Shown in pieces: positions 20,216 to 27,644 of a DNA stretch of 27,644 bases. The stretch lies in NCBI GenBank assembly GCA_934675115.1, contig CAKUPH010000024.1, forward strand, positions 1 through 27,644, written 5' to 3'. The notes under the pieces were generated by a model that saw only the letters and a list, made by a program, of their open reading frames with translations, searched no databases and had not been told where the DNA came from. A program made the translations under genes and the position numbers. Numbering within the stretch: position 1 is the first letter of the stretch; each line of letters starts with the position of its first letter. This stretch comes from an uncultured Oscillospiraceae bacterium. Lineage in GTDB: Bacteria > Bacillota > Clostridia > Oscillospirales > Oscillospiraceae.

Positions 20216-21301
20216 TTGAAAGCAACGCTGATTTTGGCCAACGGAGCCGTGTTCCAGGGCGAATCCATCGGCGCCTGCGGTGACCGGGTATGCGAGATGG
20301 TATTCAACACCTCCATGACCGGTTATCAGGAGATCCTGACCGATCCGTCCTATGCCGGACAGGGCATCGTCATGAGTTATCCGCTGATCGGCAACTATGG
20401 CGTCAACAGTGAGGACAACGAGTCCCGCCGTCCCTGGGCGGATGCGTTCATCGTCCGTCATTTGGCCCCTCAGGGCAGCAATTTCCGCTGTGAGGGAACG
20501 CTGGACAATTATCTGAAAGAGCATGATATCGTAGGCGTGGAGGGCGTGGATACCCGGGCGCTTACCCGTATCCTCCGCAATCAGGGAACCATGAATGGCA
20601 TGATCACCTGTGCGGAGCATTTTAATGTCAACGACGTGATGGAGAAGCTCCGCGCCTACCGCGTGGAGGGGACGGTGGAAAAGGTCTCCCGCCCGGTGAA
20701 GGAGGTCTTTGCCCCCGTGGACAGCGAGCAGCGCTTCCGCGTAGCCCTCATGGATTACGGCGTCAAGCAGAACATGATCGACTGCCTGCGCCGCCGGGGC
20801 TGTGAGGTGACGGTATATCCCGCCCACACGGGCGCGGACGAGGTGCTCTCCGGCGGCTTTGACGGCGTCATGCTGTCCAACGGCCCCGGCGACCCAGCCG
20901 ACAATACGGAGATCATCGCCGAGATTCGGAAGCTGTACGAGTCCGACCTGCCCATCTTCGCCGTCTGCCTCGGTCATCAGCTGCTGGCGCTGGCCACCGG
21001 CGCCACCACCCACAAGATGGTGTTCGGCCACCGGGGCGGCAACCACCCGGTGAAGGATCTGGAGGCCGGGCGCTGCTTCATCACCAGCCAGAACCACGGC
21101 TACGTGGTGGACGAGGGCTCCGTGGACCCGGCGGTGGCCGAGGTGTCCCACATCAACGTCAACGACGGCACGGTGGAGGGGCTGAAGTACAAGCGGCCCA
21201 ACTGCTTCACCGTCCAGTTCCACCCCGAGGCCAGCCCCGGCCCCGAGGATACTGAGTATCTGTTCGACCGCTTTATTGCCAACATGGGAGGTGACCGGTA
21301 A
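20216..21301 (+). CDS. carA: Carbamoyl-phosphate synthase small (glutaminase) subunit
   Basis: CarA hydrolyses glutamine and channels ammonia to CarB for carbamoyl phosphate, the precursor of pyrimidines and arginine. The N-terminal CPSase domain ([34 protein letters not shown]) is followed by a class I glutamine amidotransferase with nucleophile C251 ([15 protein letters not shown]) and the His/Glu pair in [23 protein letters not shown] is also conserved. The protein has 361 residues, full length. The TTG at 20216 is the start, with AAGAGGTGG about 9 bases upstream; homologues begin at the same place (KATLILANG). The stop overlaps the carB start by one base (TAATG). Confidence 0.97.
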   Translation: MKATLILANGAVFQGESIGACGDRVCEMVFNTSMTGYQEILTDPSYAGQGIVMSYPLIGNYGVNSEDNESRRPWADAFIVRHLAPQGSNFRCEGTLDNYLKEHDIVGVEGVDTRALTRILRNQGTMNGMITCAEHFNVNDVMEKLRAYRVEGTVEKVSRPVKEVFAPVDSEQRFRVALMDYGVKQNMIDCLRRRGCEVTVYPAHTGADEVLSGGFDGVMLSNGPGDPADNTEIIAEIRKLYESDLPIFAVCLGHQLLALATGATTHKMVFGHRGGNHPVKDLEAGRCFITSQNHGYVVDEGSVDPAVAEVSHINVNDGTVEGLKYKRPNCFTVQFHPEASPGPEDTEYLFDRFIANMGGDR

Positions 21302-24300
21302 TGCCGAAGGATCCTGCGATTAAAAAAGTTCTGGTGCTGGGCTCCGGCCCCATCGTCATCGGTCAGGCCGCTGAGTTTGACTATGCCGGCACGCAGGCCT
21401 GCCGCGCCCTGAAGGAAGAGGGCGTGGAGGTCGTTCTGGTCAACTCAAACCCTGCCACCATCATGACCGACAAGGACATTGCCGATCATGTGTATATCGA
21501 GCCGCTGAATACCGCCTCCGTCACTCAGGTCATCCAGATGGAGCGGCCCGACTCCATTCTGCCCACGCTGGGCGGCCAGACCGGCCTGAATCTGGCCATG
21601 GCCCTCCACGAGGACGGTACCCTTGCCAAGTATGGCGTCCGCCTGCTGGGCACCAGCCCCGAGTCCATTCGCAAGGCGGAGGACCGTCAGGGCTTCAAGG
21701 ACTGCATGGAGTCCATCAACCAGCCCTGCGTCACCTCCGAGGTGGTGGAGAGCGTGGAGGACGCGGTGGCTTTTGCCGGGAGCATCGGCTATCCGGTCAT
21801 CGTCCGCCCGGCGTACACGCTGGGCGGCACCGGCGGCGGTATCGCCTATGACGAGCCTGCCCTCCGGGAGATCGCCGACCGCGGCATCCACCTGTCCCGC
21901 GTAGGTCAGGTGCTGATCGAGCGCTGCATCTCTGGCTGGAAGGAGATCGAGTTTGAGGTCATGCGGGACTCCGCCGGTAACGTCATCCAGATCTGCTCCA
22001 TGGAGAATCTGGACCCCGTGGGCGTCCACACCGGCGACTCCATCGTGGTGGCCCCTACCCAGACGCTGGCCAACCGGGAGTATCAGATGCTCCGCTCCGC
22101 CGCTCTGAACATCATCTCCGCGCTGGAGATCGAGGGCGGCTGCAACTGCCAGTTCGCCCTGAACCCCGACTCCTTCGAGTACGCGGTCATCGAGGTCAAC
22201 CCCCGCGTGAGCCGCTCCTCCGCGCTGGCCTCCAAGGCCACCGGCTATCCCATCGCCAAGGTCGCCGCCAAGATCGCGCTGGGCTATACGCTGGACGAGA
22301 TCCCCAACGCCGTCACCGGCAAGACCACCGCCTGCTTCGAGCCTACGGTGGACTACTGCGTGCTGAAAATTCCCCGCCTGCCCTTTGACAAGTTCACCAC
22401 CGCCAGCCGCACGCTGGGCACCCAGATGAAGGCCACCGGCGAGGTCATGGCTATCGGAAACTCCTTCGAGGGTGCGCTGATGAAGGCCGTCCGCTCGCTG
22501 GAGCAGAACGTCCACGCCCTCCGCCTGCCCAAGCACATCGAACTGAGCGACGAGGAGATCGAGGAAAAGCTGGCCGACATCGACGACGAGCGCATTTTCG
22601 TGGTCACCGAGGCTCTGCGCCGGGGCATTTCCCCCACAGTCATCTTCAACGCCACCAAGATCGACCGCTGGTTCCTTGACCGGCTCCAGATGATCGTCAA
22701 CATGGAAAACGACCTCAAGGCCGGCAAGCTGGACCGTACCACCATGCAGCTTGCCAAGGAGATGGGCTTTGCCGACAGCTATATCGGCTTCCTCTGCGGA
22801 AAGGACCGTAAGGAGATCAAGGCCCTGCGGGAGTCCATGGGTATCCGCCCGGCCTTCAAGATGGTGGATACCTGCGCCGCCGAGTTCGACGCGGAAACTC
22901 CCTATTATTACTCCACCTACGATCAGGAGAACGAGGCGGAGACCCCCAGCTCCGGCAAGCGCAAGGTGCTGGTCCTCGGTTCCGGCCCCATCCGCATCGG
23001 TCAGGGCATCGAGTTCGACTACTGCTCCGTCCACTCCGTGTGGTCACTGAAGAAGCTGGGCTGCGAGACCATCATCGTTAACAACAACCCCGAGACCGTT
23101 TCCACCGACTTCGACGTGGCGGATAAGCTGTATTTCGAGCCATTGACCGCCGAGGACGTGGAGAACATCGTGGAGCAGGAGCATCCTTGGGGGGCGGTGG
23201 TCCAGTTCGGCGGACAGACCGCCATCAAGCTGGCCAAGGCCCTCACCGATATGGGCGTGCCCATTCTGGGTACCTCCTCCGACGGCGTGGACGCCGCCGA
23301 GGACCGTGAGCGCTTCGACGAGATCCTGAACCAGTGCCGCATTCCCCGCGCCAAAGGCAGAACGGTGTTCACCACCGAGGAGGCGCTGGCCGCCGCCCAC
23401 GAGGTGGGCTATCCCGTGCTGGTGCGCCCGTCCTACGTGCTGGGCGGACAGGGTATGGAGATCGCCTACAACGACCGAAACATTCAGGACTTTATGCGCA
23501 TCATCAACCAGACGGTGCAGGAGCACCCCATTCTGGTGGACAAATACCTCATGGGCCGCGAGGTGGAGGTAGACGGCGTGTTCGACGGGGAGGACGTGCT
23601 CATCCCCGGCATCATGGAGCACGTGGAGCGCGCGGGCGTCCACTCCGGCGACTCTATCTCCGTGTATCCTTCCATCCACATCGAGGACAAGCACAAGGAG
23701 ACCATCGAGCGCTACACCTACGACCTTGCCAAGGCGCTGGGCGTCATCGGCCTGATCAACATCCAGTTCATCATCTACAACGACGAGGTATACGTCATTG
23801 AGGTCAACCCCCGTTCCTCCCGCACCATTCCCTATATCTCCAAGGTCACCGGCGTGCCGGTCATCGACCTTGCCACTAAGGTCATGATGGGCCAGAAGCT
23901 CCGTGACTTGGGCTACGGCACCGGCATTTACAAGGAAGCGGATTATTACGCCGTCAAGATGCCCGTGTTCTCCTTCGAGAAGCTCACCGACGTGGACACC
24001 GGCCTTGGCCCCGAGATGAAGTCCACCGGCGAGGTGCTGGGCATCGCGGAGTCCTTCCCCCAAGCGCTGCTCAAGGCGTTCAAGGGCGCCAACATGAAGG
24101 TGCCCAAGAAGGGCGGCCGCATCATCATCACCGTCAAGGACGAGGACAAGGGTGAGATCGTGGGCATTGCCCGGGGCTTTGCCGATATGGGCATCGAAAT
24201 TCTGGCCACCGAGGGCACCTGCAAGGCCCTGCGGGACGCCGGGGTGGAGTGCACGCAGGTGGCCCGCATCTCGCAGGCCCACCCGAATATCGGCGACATG

Positions 24301-24504
24301 ATCGCCTCCGGCACCATTGATCTGGTCATCAACACCCCCACCAAGGGCCGCAAGCACGACACCGACGGCTTCAAGATCCGCCGGGCCACCGTGGAGCACT
24401 CCGTGGGCTGCGTCACCGCCATTGACACCGCCCGGGCCATGCTTACCGTCCGGGAGCAGGGCAGAAGCGCGGACCTGCGCCCCATTGATATCACGAAAAT
24501 CTGA
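21301..24504 (+). CDS. carB: Carbamoyl-phosphate synthase large subunit
   Basis: CarB makes carbamoyl phosphate from bicarbonate, ammonia and two ATP. At 1067 residues it is full length. Two homologous halves are visible, each opening with a related motif ([19 protein letters not shown] near residue 10 and [18 protein letters not shown] near 560) and each with an ATP-grasp domain ([14 protein letters not shown] and [33 protein letters not shown] and [19 protein letters not shown]). The C-terminal MGS-like allosteric domain (about 935-1067) includes [13 protein letters not shown] and LVINTPTKG. It overlaps carA by one base, so the subunits are coupled in translation. Confidence 0.98.
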   Translation: MPKDPAIKKVLVLGSGPIVIGQAAEFDYAGTQACRALKEEGVEVVLVNSNPATIMTDKDIADHVYIEPLNTASVTQVIQMERPDSILPTLGGQTGLNLAMALHEDGTLAKYGVRLLGTSPESIRKAEDRQGFKDCMESINQPCVTSEVVESVEDAVAFAGSIGYPVIVRPAYTLGGTGGGIAYDEPALREIADRGIHLSRVGQVLIERCISGWKEIEFEVMRDSAGNVIQICSMENLDPVGVHTGDSIVVAPTQTLANREYQMLRSAALNIISALEIEGGCNCQFALNPDSFEYAVIEVNPRVSRSSALASKATGYPIAKVAAKIALGYTLDEIPNAVTGKTTACFEPTVDYCVLKIPRLPFDKFTTASRTLGTQMKATGEVMAIGNSFEGALMKAVRSLEQNVHALRLPKHIELSDEEIEEKLADIDDERIFVVTEALRRGISPTVIFNATKIDRWFLDRLQMIVNMENDLKAGKLDRTTMQLAKEMGFADSYIGFLCGKDRKEIKALRESMGIRPAFKMVDTCAAEFDAETPYYYSTYDQENEAETPSSGKRKVLVLGSGPIRIGQGIEFDYCSVHSVWSLKKLGCETIIVNNNPETVSTDFDVADKLYFEPLTAEDVENIVEQEHPWGAVVQFGGQTAIKLAKALTDMGVPILGTSSDGVDAAEDRERFDEILNQCRIPRAKGRTVFTTEEALAAAHEVGYPVLVRPSYVLGGQGMEIAYNDRNIQDFMRIINQTVQEHPILVDKYLMGREVEVDGVFDGEDVLIPGIMEHVERAGVHSGDSISVYPSIHIEDKHKETIERYTYDLAKALGVIGLINIQFIIYNDEVYVIEVNPRSSRTIPYISKVTGVPVIDLATKVMMGQKLRDLGYGTGIYKEADYYAVKMPVFSFEKLTDVDTGLGPEMKSTGEVLGIAESFPQALLKAFKGANMKVPKKGGRIIITVKDEDKGEIVGIARGFADMGIEILATEGTCKALRDAGVECTQVARISQAHPNIGDMIASGTIDLVINTPTKGRKHDTDGFKIRRATVEHSVGCVTAIDTARAMLTVREQGRSADLRPIDITKI

Positions 24505-24573
24505 TTTTTTTGGAACAACTTCCCCCGGCGCTCCGTCTGAACAGACAGAGGATGAATCAAGGAGGAATGTTCT

Positions 24574-25197
24574 GTGAAAAAACGACTACCAGTCCTGATC
24601 TGCGCCGGGCTGCTCTGCCTGCTGGCCGGCTGCCGGGGCAGCAACACGTCTGCCAAGCCAGTCATTTACCTTTATCCGGAAACGGAGACCGAAGTCACCG
24701 TGAAGCTGGACTTCGACGGGACGATCACCTCCGCCTATCCCGCCTATGAGGACGGCTGGACGGTGACCGCCCGGCCAGACGGCACACTGACCGACAGTCA
24801 TGGCCGGGAATACTACTGCCTGTTCTGGGAGGGCGTCGGCCGCGCCGAATACGATTTTTCCACCGGGTTTTGTGTTCCGGGAGAGGACACCGCGGAATTT
24901 CTGGAGCAGGCGCTGTCGCAGCTCGGCCTGACGGACCGGGAAGCGGACGAGTTCATTATCTACTGGCTGCCCCGGATGGAGGGCAATGCCTACAACCTGA
25001 TCTCCTTCCAGACGGACGCATACACGGACAGCGCGGCGCTCGCCATCAACCCAGAGCCGGACACGCTGATCCGGGTGTTCATGGCGTGGAAAGGGTTGGA
25101 GAAGACGGTAGACGTGCCGGAGCAGCCTCTGAACGCTGTGGAGCGGAATGGCTTTACAGTCATTGAGTGGGGCGGCGCGGAGATCAATGCGGATTGA
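24574..25197 (+). CDS. Lipoprotein of the KPVIYLYP type, unknown function
   Basis: A 207-residue secreted lipoprotein. The signal MKKRLPVLICAGLLCLLAGC ends in the lipobox LAGC, with lipidated C20. The mature protein begins with a short Ser/Asn linker and then AKPVIYLYPETETEVTVKLD, GWTVTARPDGTL and YYCLFWEGVG, a recurrent pattern in a family of bacterial surface proteins without known function; I recognise the pattern but not a named domain. The rest is beta-rich, with no catalytic motif. GTG 24574 is preceded by AAGGAGGAA. It lies 69 bp after carB and 52 bp before guaA with no terminator on either side, so it may be carried on a carAB read-through transcript, although its role has no obvious link to nucleotide synthesis. 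Confidence 0.8.
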   Translation: MKKRLPVLICAGLLCLLAGCRGSNTSAKPVIYLYPETETEVTVKLDFDGTITSAYPAYEDGWTVTARPDGTLTDSHGREYYCLFWEGVGRAEYDFSTGFCVPGEDTAEFLEQALSQLGLTDREADEFIIYWLPRMEGNAYNLISFQTDAYTDSAALAINPEPDTLIRVFMAWKGLEKTVDVPEQPLNAVERNGFTVIEWGGAEINAD

Positions 25198-25249
25198 TTG
25201 CTTTGAATCGTTGAGAACTGAAAAATACTGAAAAGAGGGAGCGTGTCTC

Positions 25250-26791
25250 ATGGCCCATCAAACTGTTATCGTTCTGGACTTCGGCGGCCAGTACAACCAG
25301 CTCATTGCCCGCCGGGTCCGTGAGTGCGGCGTGTACTGCGAGGTCAAGCCCTGCACCACGCCGCTGCCTGAGCTGAAAGCCATGGAGCCTATCGGCGTCA
25401 TCTTTACCGGCGGCCCCAATTCCGTCTATCTGGAGAGTTCGCCCCACGTGGACCCCGAGATTTTTACCTGGGGCGTGCCCATTCTGGGCATCTGCTACGG
25501 CTGCCAGCTCATGGCCCACTCGCTGGGCGGCGAGGTGACCGCCGCGCAGGACGATAGCGCCCGGGAGTACGGCAAGACCGTCACCTATTACGACACCACC
25601 TGCAAGCTCTTTAAGGGCATGCCGGAGCAGGGCGTGTCGTGGATGAGCCATGGTGACTATATGGCCCGGGTGCCCGAGGGCTTTGCCCTCACCGCCCACT
25701 CCGACAACTGCCCCAACGTGGCCATCGCCGATGAGGCCAGCGGTTTCTATGGTGTGCAGTATCACCCGGAGGTCAACCACACCGAGCACGGCACGGATAT
25801 GATCCGCAACTTCCTCTATGAGGTCTGCCACGCGGCGGGGGACTGGTCCATGGGCGACTACAAGAAGACCGCTATTGCCGCCGTTCGCGAGAAGGTGGGC
25901 AGCGGCCGGGTGCTGCTGGCCCTGTCCGGCGGCGTGGATTCCTCCGTTGTGGCCGCGCTGCTGGCCGAAGCCGTCGGCCCCCAGCTCACCTGCGTGTTCG
26001 TGGACCACGGCCTGATGCGCTTGAACGAGGGCGATGAGGTGGAAGACGCTTTTGCCAAGTGGGACATCAACTTTGTCCGGGTGAACGCGGAGCAGCGCTT
26101 CCTGGGTAAGCTGGACGGCGTCTCCGACCCCGAGAGCAAGCGCAAGATCATTGGCGAGGAGTTCATCCGGGTGTTCGAGGAGGAGTCCAAGAAGATCGGC
26201 GCGGTGGATTTTCTGGCGCAGGGCACCATTTACCCCGACGTCATCGAGTCCGGTCTCGGCAATGCCGCGGTCATTAAGAGCCATCATAACGTCGGCGGCT
26301 TGCCCGACTACGTGGACTTCAAGGAAATCATTGAGCCCCTGCGTCTGCTGTTCAAGGACGAGGTCCGTCAGCTGGGCCGTGAGCTGGGCCTGCCTGAGTA
26401 TCTGGTTTCCCGTCAGCCCTTCCCCGGTCCGGGCCTTGCCATCCGCATCATGGGCTGTATCACCAAGGAGAAGGCGGACACCCTGCGTCTGGCGGACTTT
26501 ATTTTCCGGGATGAGCTGGATAAGGCGGGGGAGAACAAGCACCTGAACCAGTATTTTGCCGTCCTGACTGACACACGCACCGTGGGCGTCATGGGCGACG
26601 GTCGGAGCTATGACCACGTGCTGGCGCTGCGGGCCGTGACCACCGAGGACTTTATGACCGCCGACTGGGCGCGCATCCCCTACGACGTGCTGGATAAGGT
26701 CAGCGTGCGCATCGTCAATGAGGTGCCGGGCATCAACCGCATCGTCTATGATATTACATCCAAGCCTCCCGCAACGGTGGAGTGGGAATAA
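25250..26791 (+). CDS. guaA: GMP synthase (glutamine-hydrolysing)
   Basis: GuaA converts XMP to GMP with ATP and glutamine. The N-terminal glutaminase has nucleophile C82 ([13 protein letters not shown]) and the His/Glu pair in [13 protein letters not shown]. The ATP pyrophosphatase domain carries the P-loop SGGVDSS (226-232), followed by [15 protein letters not shown] and [15 protein letters not shown]. The C-terminal dimerisation domain ends in the conserved PPATVEWE just before the stop. The 513 residues are full length and intact, which matters because an integrase gene lies right behind it. ATG 25250 has AGAGGGAG upstream. The leader from the previous gene is too short for a guanine riboswitch, and none is seen. 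Confidence 0.98.
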   Translation: MAHQTVIVLDFGGQYNQLIARRVRECGVYCEVKPCTTPLPELKAMEPIGVIFTGGPNSVYLESSPHVDPEIFTWGVPILGICYGCQLMAHSLGGEVTAAQDDSAREYGKTVTYYDTTCKLFKGMPEQGVSWMSHGDYMARVPEGFALTAHSDNCPNVAIADEASGFYGVQYHPEVNHTEHGTDMIRNFLYEVCHAAGDWSMGDYKKTAIAAVREKVGSGRVLLALSGGVDSSVVAALLAEAVGPQLTCVFVDHGLMRLNEGDEVEDAFAKWDINFVRVNAEQRFLGKLDGVSDPESKRKIIGEEFIRVFEEESKKIGAVDFLAQGTIYPDVIESGLGNAAVIKSHHNVGGLPDYVDFKEIIEPLRLLFKDEVRQLGRELGLPEYLVSRQPFPGPGLAIRIMGCITKEKADTLRLADFIFRDELDKAGENKHLNQYFAVLTDTRTVGVMGDGRSYDHVLALRAVTTEDFMTADWARIPYDVLDKVSVRIVNEVPGINRIVYDITSKPPATVEWE

Positions 26792-26805
26792 ATATTTAGT
26801 GTTTT

Positions 26806-26858
26806 CTGAATCCTGAAAAGCGTTGGTAATACAGCGTTTTTCAGGATTTTTCTTTTTT
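26806..26858 (+). terminator. Terminator after guaA
   Basis: AATCCTGAAAA (26809-26819) pairs with TTTTCAGGATT (26838-26848), extended by GCG/CGT pairs, with a loop of about 12 nt and a T-rich tract TTTTTCTTTTTT. Confidence 0.88.
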
Positions 26859-26861
26859 AGC

Positions 26862-26900
26862 GGCTACAAATTGGCTACATTTGCAGCGATTTTTGTAGCC
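26862..26900. repeat. Inverted repeat with a third direct copy, near the presumed element end
   Basis: GGCTACAAA (26862-26870) and TTTGTAGCC (26892-26900) form a 9-bp inverted repeat. GGCTACA also recurs directly at 26873-26879. Lying between guaA and the integrase stop, the set could be integrase-binding sites of an attachment region; this is inferred from position. Confidence 0.5.
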
Positions 26901-26906
26901 AGAGGC

Positions 26907-27644
26907 TCACGGCATAATGCCGTCAAGCTGTCTGGCTACCTCCACCTGCTTGTTGGGGTACAGGTGGCTGTACGTGTCCATCGTTGTCTGCACCTTTTCA
27001 TGTCCGAGCCGCTCCGCGATCAGCAGCGGTGAGAAGCCCATCTCCACCAGCAGGCTGGCGTGGCTGTGTCGAATGTCATGCACCCGTATCCGCTTCACGC
27101 CCGAAGCCTTGCAGCCATACTCCATTTCGTGGTATAGAAAGCTCTTGGTGTAGGGAAAGAGCCTGTCGTCCTTTTGCAGCCCGTAGCAATGGGACATATA
27201 CTCCTGCAAACAGTTGCAAAGGCCGTCGGGAATAGGGATAGTACGGATGCTTTTCGGTGTTTTCGGAGTGGTGATAATATCCTCTTTGCCGAGGCGCTGA
27301 TAGCTCTTGTTCACCGTCAGGGTCTTCTTCTCGAAGTCGATGTCCGACGGTGTGAGTGCCAGCAGCTCTCCCTCCCGAATCCCCGTGTAGTACATGGTCA
27401 TGAATACCGTGTAGCTGGCGGGACGGTCTTTCATGCTCTCGATAAATGTCTGGAACTCGTCCTTTGTCCAGAACAGCATTTCATCGGCTTTCTTCTTGCC
27501 CATGCTCCCCGCCTTGTGGCAGGGATTTTCTTTCAGCCCATAGTATTTGACTGCGTAGTTGAAAATCGCCGTGAGCTGGTTGTTGATGCACTTGAGATAG
27601 GTCTGGGCGTAAGGCTTGCCGTTTTCATCCCGGTAGCTGGTCAG
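26907..27644 (-). CDS. Tyrosine-type site-specific integrase, 5' part outside the window
   Basis: The frame is open to the right edge, giving 245 visible residues with the N-terminal arm-binding region missing. Seen from the right: part of the core-binding domain (TYLKCINNQLTAIFNYAVKY), then the catalytic domain with all expected residues: Arg in YTGIREGELLALT, Lys in the TTPKTPKSIRTIPI hairpin, HDIRHSHASLLVEMG (H-x-x-R), LGHEKVQTT and the nucleophile region TMDTYSHLYP. The enzyme looks intact. It resembles integrases of Tn916-type and other integrative elements of Firmicutes. The gene reads toward guaA and stops 115 bp after it, as expected for an element integrated at the guaA 3' end and extending to the right. 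Confidence 0.93.
   Translation of the reverse strand: MTSYRDENGKPYAQTYLKCINNQLTAIFNYAVKYYGLKENPCHKAGSMGKKKADEMLFWTKDEFQTFIESMKDRPASYTVFMTMYYTGIREGELLALTPSDIDFEKKTLTVNKSYQRLGKEDIITTPKTPKSIRTIPIPDGLCNCLQEYMSHCYGLQKDDRLFPYTKSFLYHEMEYGCKASGVKRIRVHDIRHSHASLLVEMGFSPLLIAERLGHEKVQTTMDTYSHLYPNKQVEVARQLDGIMP

Noticed and set aside
21445..24399. Long minus-strand open frames opposite carB (529 and 451 codons)
   Set aside because: Shadow frames of a highly conserved 1067-residue enzyme; composition is biased toward His, Gly, Val and Asp with no motifs.
25198..25249. Guanine riboswitch before guaA
   Set aside because: Only 52 bp separate the lipoprotein gene from guaA, and no purine-riboswitch core or terminator is visible.
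25184..26617. A 477-codon minus-strand open frame opposite guaA
   Set aside because: Antisense shadow of guaA, with no ribosome site or family signature.

Overview
The window is about 27.6 kb of G+C-rich chromosome from an anaerobic Firmicute. Clostridia of the Oscillospiraceae/Flavonifractor type fit best: strong GGAGG ribosome sites, frequent TTG and GTG starts, canonical TTGACA/TATAAT-like promoters, a clostridial NrdR, a DUF421/DUF4363 pair and a YqhQ-like DUF1385 gene next to prmC. No species can be named from the sequence alone. Most of the window is core genome; both ends carry mobile DNA.

Layout. 1-1740 is an accessory edge: the end of an IS21-type element (istB plus a terminal array of four 22-bp repeats), abutting the C-terminal remnant of a large serine recombinase, then a small TIGR04076 gene with its own promoter. 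1926-2640 holds tRNA-Arg(CCG) followed by about 600 bp of gene-free, hairpin-rich DNA. In it the last 14 nt of the tRNA occur three times at exactly 153-bp spacing, and there are several tandem terminators. 2716-6661 is a lipoprotein / response regulator / histidine kinase group; the regulator and kinase genes are separated by a hairpin cassette flanked by a perfect 69-bp duplication of the regulator's 3' end. 6683-8603 is DUF1385-prmC. 8690-12982 is recA-recX-rimO-(unknown gene)-pgsA. 13028-16602 holds a small DUF6514-like gene, then a zinc-ribbon membrane protein and an alcohol-acetyltransferase-like enzyme, divergent from an HSL-family alpha/beta hydrolase. 16673-18340 has three minus-strand genes: a DUF362 iron-sulfur protein, a 62-residue protein whose ribosome site directly abuts a terminator hairpin, and a 44-residue repeat protein. 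18478-20035 is nrdR and the DUF421/DUF4363 pair. 20156-26791 is carA-carB, a lipoprotein and guaA. 26907-27644 is a tyrosine integrase running off the right edge, oriented toward the 3' end of guaA, a known integration hotspot.

How the genes work together. PrmC and RimO modify the translation apparatus. RecA and RecX act in recombination. PgsA starts anionic phospholipid synthesis. CarA/CarB supply carbamoyl phosphate to pyrimidine and arginine synthesis, and GuaA makes GMP. NrdR controls ribonucleotide reductase genes. The kinase/regulator pair with its lipoprotein is probably an envelope-sensing unit of unknown signal.

The most unusual signals are not genes. The two gene-3'-end duplications with hairpin cassettes (tRNA-Arg and the response regulator) look alike in architecture. 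Compact GC hairpins also sit directly 5' of several Shine-Dalgarno sites, in two cases at the predicted mRNA 5' end.
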